A stretch of DNA of 64,000 nt from Bacteroides sp. 51 (lineage in GTDB: Bacteria > Bacteroidota > Bacteroidia > Bacteroidales > Bacteroidaceae). The number at the start of each line of letters is the position of its first letter. The first letter of the stretch is position 1. Under the pieces are notes generated by a model that worked only from the letters and a program-made list of their open reading frames with translations, did no database searches and had not been told where the DNA came from. Positions 46,935 through 56,459 of this stretch are shown here, piece by piece. The stretch is from the NCBI RefSeq assembly GCF_010500965.1, contig NZ_QVMI01000015.1:103726-167725 (forward strand), read 5' to 3'. The position numbers and the translations under genes were made by a program.

Positions 46935-49900
46935 TTATTCATCTTTTACACAACGGATGGATTGCCCGAAACCAGTGTAGGAGCTAATCATTTGGTGTGT
47001 ATTATAACTTGACTCAAGTGCCCAGGCGGCATAACGGATGGTTCTGTTAAAGGCATCTCCTTTATCATCGGTACCTATAAACTCATTTCCAACATATTGT
47101 GGGCCTGCACTGGCCGACCAATAATATCCGGTAGTGCCATTGCTTTGTACTTTCTTTGAATCATTATTTATACGCCCTGCCGAAGGGAGGAATATGGAAG
47201 CATTTGTTGCGTCGTTGCAATAGAGTACTCCCTGATGAGCAACCTGTCCATTCCCATAAGGTTCAGCAGATACTGTATAAGATGCTCCTGATGTAGCATT
47301 AATTCTCCTCTCAAGTGGTCTTCTGTCAAAAAAACCATCGGCATACAAAGCGAACTTCGTTCCTTTCAGTTGTTTGCGGGCATTTCCATCTGCATATGGA
47401 TAGGTACCTTTTTGAGGCAGAATATAATCAGGCCAAAGCTCATGGTAGTTTGAATTTGAAGCCACATTACCAGCAAATGGAACATAAAACAATGAGACTC
47501 TGAGCTCTGATTGTGCAATCTGCTGTCCATAATCTACAGTGGTAATACCCGGATGTATATATTCTCCGTTGAAAGCAACCCCGTCTGTAGGTCCGTCTGT
47601 AGGACGCCGATATCCTGTAGGGCAAACCTCAAATTCATCGCTATATTTTGCTAGTCCCGGTTTATTTACATTTGGATTTGATTCGTACACTAAATCGCCT
47701 CCATCCCATAATGCCGGAAATGTATTATAAGCAGCTGTATTATCAAAAAGCGCATCACGGGTACCGTCAAAACCAACTGAAGGACTGTATGCCCTGCGAA
47801 AGAAATCGCCTTTTGCATCTTTTTCATCAATATTCATTGCCCATTGAAATAATGCACCAGCCTGAGTTGGATAATCAACGAAGCGTGCCCCCTTAACATC
47901 GGTTTCTTGCCAATAGGGCCATGCCCCGTTGTATATTTTTTCTGTAGTTAGATTAAAGGGCGAGAATTTAGCGGCTGCTTTTCGCTCTTGTCCTCCTAGA
48001 GGCCGATACTTTGCCTCAATAGTTAAATCGCCGGTTTCGTTCCAACCGTACTTTGGTTGTTCCGGGATGATGTCTTCTTCCCTATATATATAATCCGCAG
48101 CTTCGCCTTGTCGCACATATATTTTAGCTACTATGTCCCAAGTGGATCCTCCTTTAGTTCTTAGTTCTACATATCCATATTTGGGTTCAGATTCTTCATT
48201 AGCAACAAAATTAGCATCCTCTTTAATGCCAATCCGGAAGTAAATACGTCCCTTAAGTCCGGAGATAGAATATCCATTTTCTTTATATGGATTGGGAGTG
48301 ACAGGATATTTTTCCGGGTCACCTGGCGAAGCCGTTCCTACGGTAGGATCGAAACTCGGTGTTGCGCTAACTATCAACCAATTACGATAAGCCGCAGGAA
48401 CGGTTACCGACCAAGTATAATCAAGTTGTCGTTGTCCGGTTATAATACGTTCTCCTTTCTGGTTGTGTCTATAGAATGCACCGGAATAGTAGGCGTGTGT
48501 ATTACCTGGCGGATAGAAAGGTATTAACAGCCCGCTTTGGTTAATTGTTACGTTTATTGTTTTTTGCAGTTTTGAGTTTCCATCTTCATCCTCGGCCGAT
48601 AGGGTTAATGTATAGGTGCCACTTAGCACGTTTTTTTCTGTTACAGCTCCATTTACATTGTCTCCAGTTTTGGTTGTCCCATCTAATAATAAATCCATGT
48701 ATCCTGCCCCAGTAGCCGGATCATAATAAAAACGGTAAGGGTCAGGGTTGTTTGCATCTATGGCTAAGCAATTAAATATTTGGTTGGTTGGGAAAGTTGT
48801 ACCATCTCCTTTCTTTACTGTTCCATCTACCTTGACTTTTGGCATATTCGAATAGAATGAGATTCTTACCCCATTTAAATTGGTAATGCTTGCCTCCGTT
48901 TGTGATACATTCAAGACGCGGCTACCGGCTATTTGCCAGTTATTTAACACGTTCGTCCAATCTTTCGCAACAATATTTACCTCCAGTGGTTTCTTGACTG
49001 TACCATTGAAATCTAACCACGTGTTGTAGGGCAGATTGTAATTGTCGTCCATTATTTTTAATTCGCAAGAGGGGCTGTATTTGTCATCGGGAAGGTTAAC
49101 TGTCAGTTTCGTAGCTTTAAGAGCATTTGTCTCCTGAGGAAGGTGATTGGCTGGTATTACAATGCGATCTAATGTCCTTTCCCATTCCATGCCAGAAGCG
49201 GATGTTGTACTAAATGCAGTAGCTGCATACGTACGTTCGATGTCGTTTGTTATTGTTCCGCCATAATTTACCTGGAATAATGGAACTTTATCGGGCATAT
49301 TCGATAGGGTAATTCCTTTAAAGTCATCGCCCATGTTAAACCCGGATTGTAATGTAACATTCAGGCGCACGGCCAAACGGTCTAGTCGCAATATCAATGT
49401 TTCTGTCTCGGCATTAGCCGGATAAAGTCCTTCGGTCGCATTTGCAGTTCTTGTTTTTCCGTTTATATCGGTTAAAGTGCCGTTTGCCAGTTTTGCTTTT
49501 CCGCCCGACAATATTTTTACTCCCTCTATCACCTGTATCATAGGAATTAATTTATCGGATGTAAAAGCTGATTCGGGATAGGCAATTTGTTTTAAGGTGT
49601 TTAATGAAGTGATTCCGTTTAATGTGGTTTCAAATCCGTCTGGCTCGTTGGCTAAAAATACCATGGTGTATTCAGCGTCAAGTGCCACGGGATGCCGAAC
49701 GACATCCAGATATGTATTTATAATGTCATATTTTTGGTTTCCAATTGTTGGGTCGGCTATGATGTTACCATTGTTTTTGTCGAACACCAGTATACGTAAT
49801 GTACGGACAATTTTGTCTGGTGCTCCCTCCTGGTTCTCACCTACATATGCACGCGAATGGACTCCTTCCTCATTTATCTTTAAGTTAAGATATCCATTGC

Positions 49901-50060
49901 TGACAGACAGCTCAGTGACCTCATCTTTGCAAGAGGAGAAAAGATGTATTGCTCCGAATAAGATAAGTATCGAAAACTTATATAGTGTATTATATAGTTC
50001 TCTTTTATCTGACCATTTTGGATGCAATATTTCTTTTAAAACAAGTGTATCTTTAAGCAT
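46935..50060 (-). CDS. Large fimbrial adhesin-like lipoprotein with FISUMP-like C-terminus
   Basis: A 1041-residue lipoprotein. A long polar N-terminus precedes the signal helix and the lipobox Cys at about 44 (HLFSSCKDEV), so the true start may be internal at a non-ATG codon. Residues about 50-370 resemble Mfa/FimB-type subunits (VRTLRILVFDKNNGNI, YTMVFLANEPDGFE). The middle is a set of beta domains (about 380-640). The C-terminal ~300 residues contain CPTGYRRPTDG, GYYWSASAGP and GQSIRCVKDE, resembling the Fibrobacter 'major paralogous' (FISUMP) carbohydrate-binding-like fold. It is the first gene of operon A, probably the tip adhesin. Confidence 0.7.
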   Translation of the reverse strand: MLKDTLVLKEILHPKWSDKRELYNTLYKFSILILFGAIHLFSSCKDEVTELSVSNGYLNLKINEEGVHSRAYVGENQEGAPDKIVRTLRILVFDKNNGNIIADPTIGNQKYDIINTYLDVVRHPVALDAEYTMVFLANEPDGFETTLNGITSLNTLKQIAYPESAFTSDKLIPMIQVIEGVKILSGGKAKLANGTLTDINGKTRTANATEGLYPANAETETLILRLDRLAVRLNVTLQSGFNMGDDFKGITLSNMPDKVPLFQVNYGGTITNDIERTYAATAFSTTSASGMEWERTLDRIVIPANHLPQETNALKATKLTVNLPDDKYSPSCELKIMDDNYNLPYNTWLDFNGTVKKPLEVNIVAKDWTNVLNNWQIAGSRVLNVSQTEASITNLNGVRISFYSNMPKVKVDGTVKKGDGTTFPTNQIFNCLAIDANNPDPYRFYYDPATGAGYMDLLLDGTTKTGDNVNGAVTEKNVLSGTYTLTLSAEDEDGNSKLQKTINVTINQSGLLIPFYPPGNTHAYYSGAFYRHNQKGERIITGQRQLDYTWSVTVPAAYRNWLIVSATPSFDPTVGTASPGDPEKYPVTPNPYKENGYSISGLKGRIYFRIGIKEDANFVANEESEPKYGYVELRTKGGSTWDIVAKIYVRQGEAADYIYREEDIIPEQPKYGWNETGDLTIEAKYRPLGGQERKAAAKFSPFNLTTEKIYNGAWPYWQETDVKGARFVDYPTQAGALFQWAMNIDEKDAKGDFFRRAYSPSVGFDGTRDALFDNTAAYNTFPALWDGGDLVYESNPNVNKPGLAKYSDEFEVCPTGYRRPTDGPTDGVAFNGEYIHPGITTVDYGQQIAQSELRVSLFYVPFAGNVASNSNYHELWPDYILPQKGTYPYADGNARKQLKGTKFALYADGFFDRRPLERRINATSGASYTVSAEPYGNGQVAHQGVLYCNDATNASIFLPSAGRINNDSKKVQSNGTTGYYWSASAGPQYVGNEFIGTDDKGDAFNRTIRYAAWALESSYNTHQMISSYTGFGQSIRCVKDE

Positions 50061-50280
50061 TCTGTTGCATCTTTTTTACGCCTTATAGAAAATGTAGATA
50101 CGCCTGAATAGTAATAGATGGGGAAACCAAGGGCGTGCTGAAATAAATGCCGATAGAGGCTATAAATTTCTCAATTTAAAGCCTACATAAAATTCAGATC
50201 AATCTTTGCCCTCAGAATTGAAAGGCATAACTTGTTGAACAATAAATAATCTGTAATAATAAATGATTAGATTACTTTTG

Positions 50281-50356
50281 TTTTACTACTAAGTTGTTCT
50301 CGTTTCTACTACTAAGCTATCTTCGTTTTTACTATAAGTTGTTTCCGTTGACTAAA
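50281..50356 (-). promoter_or_regulatory. Three-copy direct repeat in the leader of fimbrial operon A
   Basis: Plus-strand AAGTTGTT-type cores occur at 50291, 50314 (AAGCTATC) and 50336, spaced 23 and 22 bases, each preceded by TACTA- or ACTAT-type sequence. The last copy plus its flank, ACTATAAGTTGTTT then C-C-GTTGACTAAA (50331-50356), matches 56720-56745 at 25 of 26 bases. Operon orientation is the same in both. It is probably a shared regulator-binding array for both fimbrial operons. Confidence 0.75.
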
Positions 50357-50393
50357 CTTATTATCTAATTGCCATAATAGGTAAATAGGACAA

Positions 50394-50401
50394 CAAAGAT
50401 A
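50394..50401 (-). promoter_or_regulatory. Possible distal promoter of fimbrial operon A
   Basis: TATCTTTG on the minus strand is a perfect TAnnTTTG box, 37 bases before the three-copy repeat. If used, transcription would start near 50387 and the repeat would lie in a leader of about 330 bases. No -33 element is evident. Confidence 0.4.
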
Positions 50402-50450
50402 GGGTTTTGTTTGTGGTTTATGTTATTTTGTTATTTAAAAAGTCCTAAAT

Positions 50451-50492
50451 GTCGATAAAGTATATCTATAAGTCGATAGAATTTATCTATCA
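50451..50492. repeat. Two 21-bp units with dyad core
   Basis: GTCGATA begins units at 50451 and 50472, exactly 21 bases apart (GTCGATAAAG and GTCGATAGAA). The second contains GATAGA-ATTTA-TCTATC, an inverted repeat. A third degenerate copy may follow. The surrounding 50402-50675 shows nothing else definite. Confidence 0.55.
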
Positions 50493-50675
50493 CTATAGAA
50501 AAATGATCATAATTATAAGATGTGTACTTTATGGGGCAAGCGGGAAATTGGTTATTAAATTAATAGGGTTGTTAATTAAAAGTGGATGTTTTGTAGGGTT
50601 ATGATATAAATGTAATTCTAAAAACTGCTATGCAATTCCCTCGTTACCATGCTTCAGACATTACACTAAATTTTT

Positions 50676-50785
50676 GAAAGTTTCTGGCTGCTTCAAAGAA
50701 AGTTTCATTTGGCTAAAGAGAAAGTTTCTCTTTCAGTATGAGAAAGTTTCTCAAGGTAAACGAGAAAGTTTCTCAAAACGGATAA
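50676..50785. repeat. Five tandem 22-bp repeats (array D)
   Basis: GAAAGTTTC starts every unit at 50676, 50698, 50720, 50742 and 50764, always 22 bases apart; the remaining 13 bases vary freely. With the preceding GA the core of copies 3-5 is GAGAAA-G-TTTCTC, a dyad with one central base, the same design as array A. A diverged sixth copy (inverted, ACTTTCTC at about 50790) may follow. The array lies 225 bases beyond the last gene of operon B. I see no gene or promoter in 50786-51010. Confidence 0.88.
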
Positions 50786-51010
50786 GGTTACTTTCTCATG
50801 TCGTGACCTGAGTTGAGTTGGCTCCTTTCGTGTGACTTGTGACACTAGAATGTAACTTCTGTGCAATACACTGATTCAAGAAGTGCACTATCCATCGGCC
50901 TTTGGGAGGGGTGTGTGAGATGTGGCGGCATTTGAGGGTAAAAACGTTATGGGGGAGCTAAAGTACGAAGAACTTTCCGGGGAACTCCGTTGGCTCGAGA
51001 GAGGGGGAGT

Positions 51011-51973
51011 TTAATTTAAGTTTAGATAGAGAGTGTATTTCCTTCCCATCTCGAAAATGAAATCATCGGCAAGTGTGAATTCGGTTGTTTTGTCGGTGGA
51101 GCTTCCCACTACGTTGTAGGTTATGATGATTTTGAAGCTGTTGGCTGGAGTCACTATGTCTTTTTTCGGTTCTTGCGGAAGTACGATCATATCGCCAATT
51201 TCAATGTAAGTTTCATCTTCCGGCGTGTCGATTGGGTATTTCTGGTAAACGGTATATGTTTTTGTTGACTCTGGCAGTACGCTCCATGCCCAGTTCGATG
51301 TTTTTCCGGTAATGGTTTCTTCGCCGGCTGTTCCCACAAGGATTCCTTGACTGTGTAGGTTGACGAGTTTGATTTCTTTGACGCGGAATGTTGCTGTAAC
51401 CTTGCCATCATTATCATATTCGTTGCCACGTACCATGAATTTTGCGGCAGACAGTACATGTTTGAAGTTGAGTCGGGTAGGGTTCGACTTGCTGTCGAGG
51501 TTGGTGGCTACCATAAAGTCTTCCTGACGTTGGTAGTCTGTATTTACTTCGTAGTTGATGGTAACCTTATTGTCGGTATTGTTGATTTGGAACGATTCCG
51601 TATTCATACCCGACGATGTTGCGGGAGAGTAAGCAAAGAAACTGACTGTTCCATATCCCGGCCAATATTTTGTGGGCGAGTATACCCAGCCGTCACCTTG
51701 TTTCTCTACAAGCTGGTTGTCCATAAATGAGGCATAGTTGTTTACGCCGCCTTTGTTCCAAATGGCCGATACGCGGAAGTACTGCATATTGTCCGCAGTG
51801 GTTTCGGAAGCACGCATATCGGGAGTCGTTGAACAGCTAAAGGTAATAGCCTCTCCGTTTGTACCGTTGCCTATGTCGGTATCTTCAGCAGAACACCCGG
51901 CAAAAAACAAAACGACTAAGAGGAACAAAACTGCTCCACAAATATTTATTCTGTATTGGCTGATTGTTTGCAT
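51011..51973 (-). CDS. Fimbrillin family lipoprotein (Mfa-like_1)
   Basis: A 320-residue lipoprotein from the ATG at 51973 (Cys at about 27, FFAGCSAEDT). The Mfa-like_1 features are YSPTKYWPGYGTVSFFAYSP, the DFMVATNLDS strand, LNFKHVLSAAKFMVRG and a C-terminal FEMGRKYTLYLNLN. These proteins are fimbrillin-like subunits of surface appendages. The frame extends to 52021, but the internal ATG fits the signal peptide. It is the last gene of operon B, related to the N-terminal half of the preceding protein. Confidence 0.88.
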   Translation of the reverse strand: MQTISQYRINICGAVLFLLVVLFFAGCSAEDTDIGNGTNGEAITFSCSTTPDMRASETTADNMQYFRVSAIWNKGGVNNYASFMDNQLVEKQGDGWVYSPTKYWPGYGTVSFFAYSPATSSGMNTESFQINNTDNKVTINYEVNTDYQRQEDFMVATNLDSKSNPTRLNFKHVLSAAKFMVRGNEYDNDGKVTATFRVKEIKLVNLHSQGILVGTAGEETITGKTSNWAWSVLPESTKTYTVYQKYPIDTPEDETYIEIGDMIVLPQEPKKDIVTPANSFKIIITYNVVGSSTDKTTEFTLADDFIFEMGRKYTLYLNLN

Positions 51974-52062
51974 CTTGATTTCTGTTATGTGGCTTTTAAT
52001 AGGAGTAAACGGAAGGGGCATCTGCCCCTTCCGGATTATATTAGTGTGCTGATGGGTGCAGA

Positions 52063-53988
52063 CTAAGGGGCTGGATATGGGTTGTAATTGTTAGTGGATG
52101 GGTTTGCACCTGTAACTTCGCCTATACGTCCCTTATAGCTAGCACCAACCTCACCACTATATTGACCCAAGACTAGGTTACCAGTAGTTTTGTCCCAACT
52201 CTTCCAAACCTTTAGAGTATTTATTGTAACACCGTAATATAAATATATGCCGTTTTCTTTATTCAGGCTTAAACAGTCTGATACGTCTAACGTTTTTATT
52301 GTAAAGTCTTGGGTTATTGAACTTGAGTCATCTTTGAATTCTATCTGATTTAAAGTTGTGTTTCCTTTCAAGTCCAACACTCCAGAGGTACTGACTCTAG
52401 GAATTTTAAGAGTTGTAATAGCGTTGTTTGATAAGTTCAAATCTTTGAAGCTTCCATCCTTTATTTCGATAGCGCCCGCAAGTCTGTTATTCGATAAGTT
52501 AAGGGTGCTTATACCCGAAACTGAAGGTACAGACGTCAGTTTATTATTCGATGCGTTCAAAGAAGTTATCGTATTGGTTCCTGAAATCGTCAGTGTTGTA
52601 AGCACACCATTCGACAAGTTTACAGTACCAAGTGTAGAGCCGGAGATAGAAACGGTAGTAAGTTGTGTATTCTTTGATGCATCCAAATCTGCTGTAACAC
52701 CTGCAATAGACAGCGTTTGAAGGCGTGTGAAATATTCAATACCTTTGAAATTAAAGCCTACTTTACTAGCAGTAATACTTGTTACGGCTTCTAACTCAGT
52801 TTTAGTTATTTTTCCGTCTACGATGCCGCCAGTGCCTTTACCATCGGCTTCTGTAATCAAATCAGCACTAAGCAAATGGCTGTAGTCGGCCATTTCCGGT
52901 AGGTAAGAAGCCGGAGCATCTGACCATTCGCTTACGCCAACTTCAAAGCTAATAGCCTCGCCAACTTCGTCGCCGAACTCTAGGTAGAAGTTATACTGGC
53001 GTCCCATTTCGAAAGTAATACCATCGGATGTTCCATACGTAGGGTCTTTTACTGCAAAATATTTTGTTTCGCTTTTATCGGCTGAACCTGCATAGTATAT
53101 GTCATCAACAAATGCTTTGTAGTTTACTCTTATGGCGAATTTATCTGTTGCAGGTGCAGTCTTTCCCGTAGTTGACAATTCGGTTTTCTGCGGCAATACC
53201 ATTACAGCACCAGTTTCTCCTAATACCGAAGCGTAATCATTAAGCAGATATATAGGCGACTTTCCCATATCTACAGTGTAATTTACGTGGGCTCCGGTGT
53301 TTCCCCATGGTTGAAGAGCAGTTGTATACTTTAAACCTCCTGATTCTTCAATTCTGGTGTTTGTCAAATCAAGCATACCGCTTTCGTACAGATTCACCAA
53401 TTCTATTTCATCAATCGTGTATGTTACATTTTTCTGTGTAGTTCTGGCAAAGAACATCACACGCGAAAGCGCATGGTGGAAGTTTAATTTTACAGGAACT
53501 TTTCCATCCAATCCACCATCCTGCTTTGTAATTCTTGCTACCAAAAAGTCTTCCTGAGCATCTTTGTTACTGATTTGAGGAACTGTATAAGCAATGGAAT
53601 TATTGCTAGTCGCATCATATCCCTTAATACCATAGGTTACATTCTTAGAAGAAGAAGGGCTATAAGCATAAAAGTCTACTGTACGATCTTTTGGCCAGTA
53701 ACGTTTTGGAGTATAGTCCCAGTTGCTGTCTTCACCTCGTGTAATACCGAAAGCATCAAATAGATAGCCGTCGGATGTTGGAGTGGCTTCTTTTGTCATC
53801 TTGATGCCCGAAACAGTAAAACTCAAAATACTATTCTCGTCAGTAATAGCCGCTCTTGTGCCTTTATCCGTTAATGTCCGAAACTCAATGGAACCATCCA
53901 TATTGTTCGTAGTGTCTAGTACCTCATCGTTGGAACAAGATGCCAACGTGAATGCAAGTGTTGTAACAATTAAAAATAATTTTCTCAT
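52063..53988 (-). CDS. Fimbrillin fused to a leucine-rich repeat domain
   Basis: A 641-residue lipoprotein (Cys18, LASCSNDEVL). Residues about 25-350 form a Mfa-like_1 fimbrillin (YTPKRYWPKDRTVDFYAYSP, LNFHHALSRVMFFAR, FEMGRQYNFYLEFGDEVG). A short linker ends at the EF-hand-like turn ADGKGTGGIVDGKITKTELE (about 380-400). Leucine-rich repeats then run from GIEYFTRLQTLSIAG through SLNASNNKLTSVPSVSG to about 600. LRR domains normally mediate protein binding, so this subunit probably carries an adhesive head. It lies in operon B, followed by a second, shorter fimbrillin 89 bases on. Confidence 0.85.
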   Translation of the reverse strand: MRKLFLIVTTLAFTLASCSNDEVLDTTNNMDGSIEFRTLTDKGTRAAITDENSILSFTVSGIKMTKEATPTSDGYLFDAFGITRGEDSNWDYTPKRYWPKDRTVDFYAYSPSSSKNVTYGIKGYDATSNNSIAYTVPQISNKDAQEDFLVARITKQDGGLDGKVPVKLNFHHALSRVMFFARTTQKNVTYTIDEIELVNLYESGMLDLTNTRIEESGGLKYTTALQPWGNTGAHVNYTVDMGKSPIYLLNDYASVLGETGAVMVLPQKTELSTTGKTAPATDKFAIRVNYKAFVDDIYYAGSADKSETKYFAVKDPTYGTSDGITFEMGRQYNFYLEFGDEVGEAISFEVGVSEWSDAPASYLPEMADYSHLLSADLITEADGKGTGGIVDGKITKTELEAVTSITASKVGFNFKGIEYFTRLQTLSIAGVTADLDASKNTQLTTVSISGSTLGTVNLSNGVLTTLTISGTNTITSLNASNNKLTSVPSVSGISTLNLSNNRLAGAIEIKDGSFKDLNLSNNAITTLKIPRVSTSGVLDLKGNTTLNQIEFKDDSSSITQDFTIKTLDVSDCLSLNKENGIYLYYGVTINTLKVWKSWDKTTGNLVLGQYSGEVGASYKGRIGEVTGANPSTNNYNPYPAP

Positions 53989-54032
53989 TCTAGTGGTTGT
54001 TAATTTAATTAATTAATAATTTACGTGCTTGT

Positions 54033-55025
54033 TTATAAATAGATATCCACATTATCCCATTCTCCTACGTCGATTTCAAATCCGCCGTTCGATCCGGAGT
54101 CTCCGCCGGGATCGGGTATTTCGGGAATCTTTGTGTTTATATCATTTTCAATCAGAATATCGTATCCGTCGCGTGCCAACTTTGCTTCGCGGTCGGCCAT
54201 CGATTCGGCTATTTGTTCCGATACATCATCCCAGTAGGCAGTGTAGTACTTGCTGGCTTTGGAAAATATCTCGATGGTAAACCGGTTTTTGTAAGGAAAT
54301 ACCGGATCGAAAGTATAGAATTCACCTTCTATATAGCCCGTATTGGTACCGCTGATGGTGCCTACCACCGAATTGTCGAACAAGATGGTAGAACGTTCCG
54401 TTGCCAACTTGTCGGTATAAAAATAGTACGTAGCCGCCATGCCCGATGTAGCTCCCCGCGCGTGACTGATATACTGCGCACCTTCTATACCGTTGATGCG
54501 GTAGGTGAACTGACGAAGTATATTCTTTGGATAGAAATTGAGCACCAGCGTGGGATCTTCTTTGAAGACGACATCGAAGTCCTCCACCCACGAGTGCACA
54601 TAGAAGTCGCCTCCCGGATCGTTTACCGTGCGTTCGCCTTCTACCGGCGAAGCCAATTCGTTGTAGGTTGCCCGTGAAGCTTCTACCAGATAGGCCTGAA
54701 ACGACCCAATCGTGGTTTCGTCGCGGAATTGTATGTTCGAATAATAATCGTAGCAATAGGGGCGGTACGACGCACCTTCGGTCAGGGTGATATACTTCTC
54801 TCCACCCACCGGGATGTTGTCTCTGCCGTAATCGGTCACACCATCCGTTGTCGAGAATATATTCATTCGCATGGCACGTGTTTCTTCTGCCGGGTTTTCC
54901 CAGTTAACAACTACTTTGATGCGTTTGTCGCCTCCGCCAACACATACGTCATCTTCGCACAGGTCTTTGTTCTTGCAAGACACCGTAATCAACATCAATA
55001 GGAGAAGATAGTGTATTTTTCTCAT
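54033..55025 (-). CDS. DUF5119 lipoprotein
   Basis: A 330-residue lipoprotein (Cys17, LITVSCKNKDL) of the DUF5119 family, which occurs regularly in Bacteroidetes fimbrillin operons. The middle shows VVVNWENPAEETRAMRMNIF and LNFYPKNILRQFTYRINGIE, a fimbrial-anchor-like beta pattern similar in layout to FimB/Mfa2 proteins. The C-terminus is Gly/Asp-rich, with VGEWDNVDIYL. The start overlaps the upstream stop by one base (TAATG), so it is translationally coupled to the OmpA-DUF3575 fusion. Probably the anchor of operon B fimbriae. Confidence 0.85.
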   Translation of the reverse strand: MRKIHYLLLLMLITVSCKNKDLCEDDVCVGGGDKRIKVVVNWENPAEETRAMRMNIFSTTDGVTDYGRDNIPVGGEKYITLTEGASYRPYCYDYYSNIQFRDETTIGSFQAYLVEASRATYNELASPVEGERTVNDPGGDFYVHSWVEDFDVVFKEDPTLVLNFYPKNILRQFTYRINGIEGAQYISHARGATSGMAATYYFYTDKLATERSTILFDNSVVGTISGTNTGYIEGEFYTFDPVFPYKNRFTIEIFSKASKYYTAYWDDVSEQIAESMADREAKLARDGYDILIENDINTKIPEIPDPGGDSGSNGGFEIDVGEWDNVDIYL

Positions 55026-56395
55026 TATAGCTCCTCCATCTTTTTAGTTCGGTTAAGTTTACCTATCAACCATACCAATGAAACATTGAGTTTGGTTGGA
55101 CCCCAATAGTTCCGGTTGTGTGTGCTCCGTTTGGGGAATGTACAATCCTGGCAGTCGCTTACGTTGTATTTATAGTACTTACCACCCAGATACCCGGCAT
55201 TAAGCCCAAACTCCAGGTTGAACCGTTTGGATATGCGCATAGCGTATCCGGCAGTCAGACCACCCGAGTAGCTCCAGTTGCTGAGCTGCCCATAGTCGCT
55301 GTTCTTATTGGTAAACAGGCGGATATCGTAAGTACCTCCATAGGCGTAGGCTCCAACGTACCATCCGTTTAGTGGTCTTCCTTTTCTATAGCCAAGCCAC
55401 CGGCGCAGTTCGGCCCCTGCTATCTGTATCCGATGGTAGTAATAGTCGTCGGCATTGGTGTTCCACCACGACCAGTTGCCCTCTATGGCTACCGACCACT
55501 TGTACTTGCGTCCGAACGGGATCTCAACCGCCAGGTTGGGCAGCAATGCAGCATCGTAAAGCAAATTGCTTTTGACTGCCATGATGAATGGCTTCTTCGG
55601 TTTTTTCCGCATAACGTCGGGGCAGATCGTGTCGATACGGACTACTTCTTTTTCGAGATAAACGGTATCGGAACGAAATACAACCACTGTATCAATCCGG
55701 ATTATTTGTTCTTGTTTTCTTGAATATATCGTACCGGTAGCGCTTCCCCGCAGATAGGGCAATACGTGTGTCAGCATATATGCGTAGGTCTTTCCGCCAT
55801 TCAGCGCTTTGATCTTCGTTTTTTGGTTTTCCCGGTTCAGGTTGCTGCGAAGTATATCGAGCAATTGGTCGCGGGCAGGAACGTTCTTATCTTTTTCGAT
55901 CTTGCCTATAAGTCCGTCCCAATCTTCTCCATCGGGTAGTATGACTACCTGATGCTCTTTTATTTGAGGATATTTTTGTATGATGTATTTTCTGAGCGAA
56001 AGTGCCCGGTCTACAGACAAGCGTTGGTTGTTGTAAAAACCGCCCTCGGGCGATGCCCCACCGGTTATGGCAATAAAGTCTTCTTCTTTTAGTGTGATGT
56101 TGGCAAATAGTTGATCTATCGCATTTAATGTATGGGCGTTGCCCATATAGTTTTTGTCTATCTCTGTTCGGTTTACACGATAGTAAATGCGTGCTGTTCT
56201 TGTAATCAAGGTATCCGGGGCGTGTGCCGGGTTTGCTCTGAACGAGATTTCAATGAAATCACCGCCGGATGCTGTTTTAACAGCGTCCTTGGCAGCCATT
56301 CCATGAATAGATCCTCCCCAGACCAAGATTACTCCACAGAGTAATCTTAATGTTTCAGCTATTGAGAAGTTTGTTTTTCCTTTGTAGTCACTCAT
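55025..56395 (-). CDS. OmpA-like and DUF3575 fusion protein
   Basis: A 456-residue exported protein (hydrophobic leader about 10-35). The N-terminal half is an OmpA-like domain with ITGGASPEGGFYNNQRLSVD (about 108-127), equivalent to GYASPEGSLAHNKRLSEG in the operon A protein. A VxRID/TVY spacer (about 235-265) leads to a complete DUF3575 domain (about 275-447: AVKSNLLYDAALLPNLAVEI to NYWGPTKLNVSLVWLIGKL, with a CQDC pair). In operon A these parts are two adjacent genes, so the fusion shows they work together. First gene of operon B. Confidence 0.87.
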   Translation of the reverse strand: MSDYKGKTNFSIAETLRLLCGVILVWGGSIHGMAAKDAVKTASGGDFIEISFRANPAHAPDTLITRTARIYYRVNRTEIDKNYMGNAHTLNAIDQLFANITLKEEDFIAITGGASPEGGFYNNQRLSVDRALSLRKYIIQKYPQIKEHQVVILPDGEDWDGLIGKIEKDKNVPARDQLLDILRSNLNRENQKTKIKALNGGKTYAYMLTHVLPYLRGSATGTIYSRKQEQIIRIDTVVVFRSDTVYLEKEVVRIDTICPDVMRKKPKKPFIMAVKSNLLYDAALLPNLAVEIPFGRKYKWSVAIEGNWSWWNTNADDYYYHRIQIAGAELRRWLGYRKGRPLNGWYVGAYAYGGTYDIRLFTNKNSDYGQLSNWSYSGGLTAGYAMRISKRFNLEFGLNAGYLGGKYYKYNVSDCQDCTFPKRSTHNRNYWGPTKLNVSLVWLIGKLNRTKKMEEL

Positions 56396-56459
56396 CCGTA
56401 ATTCTCATCTTCTGTGGCACAGAAAAAGAGCAATACATTCATTCAGCCTTTTGCCAATG

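Noticed and set aside
50061-51010. Invertible promoter between the fimbrial operons
   Set aside because: I looked for a matched inverted repeat flanking the promoter region and found none, and no recombinase gene is nearby. The repeats here are direct.
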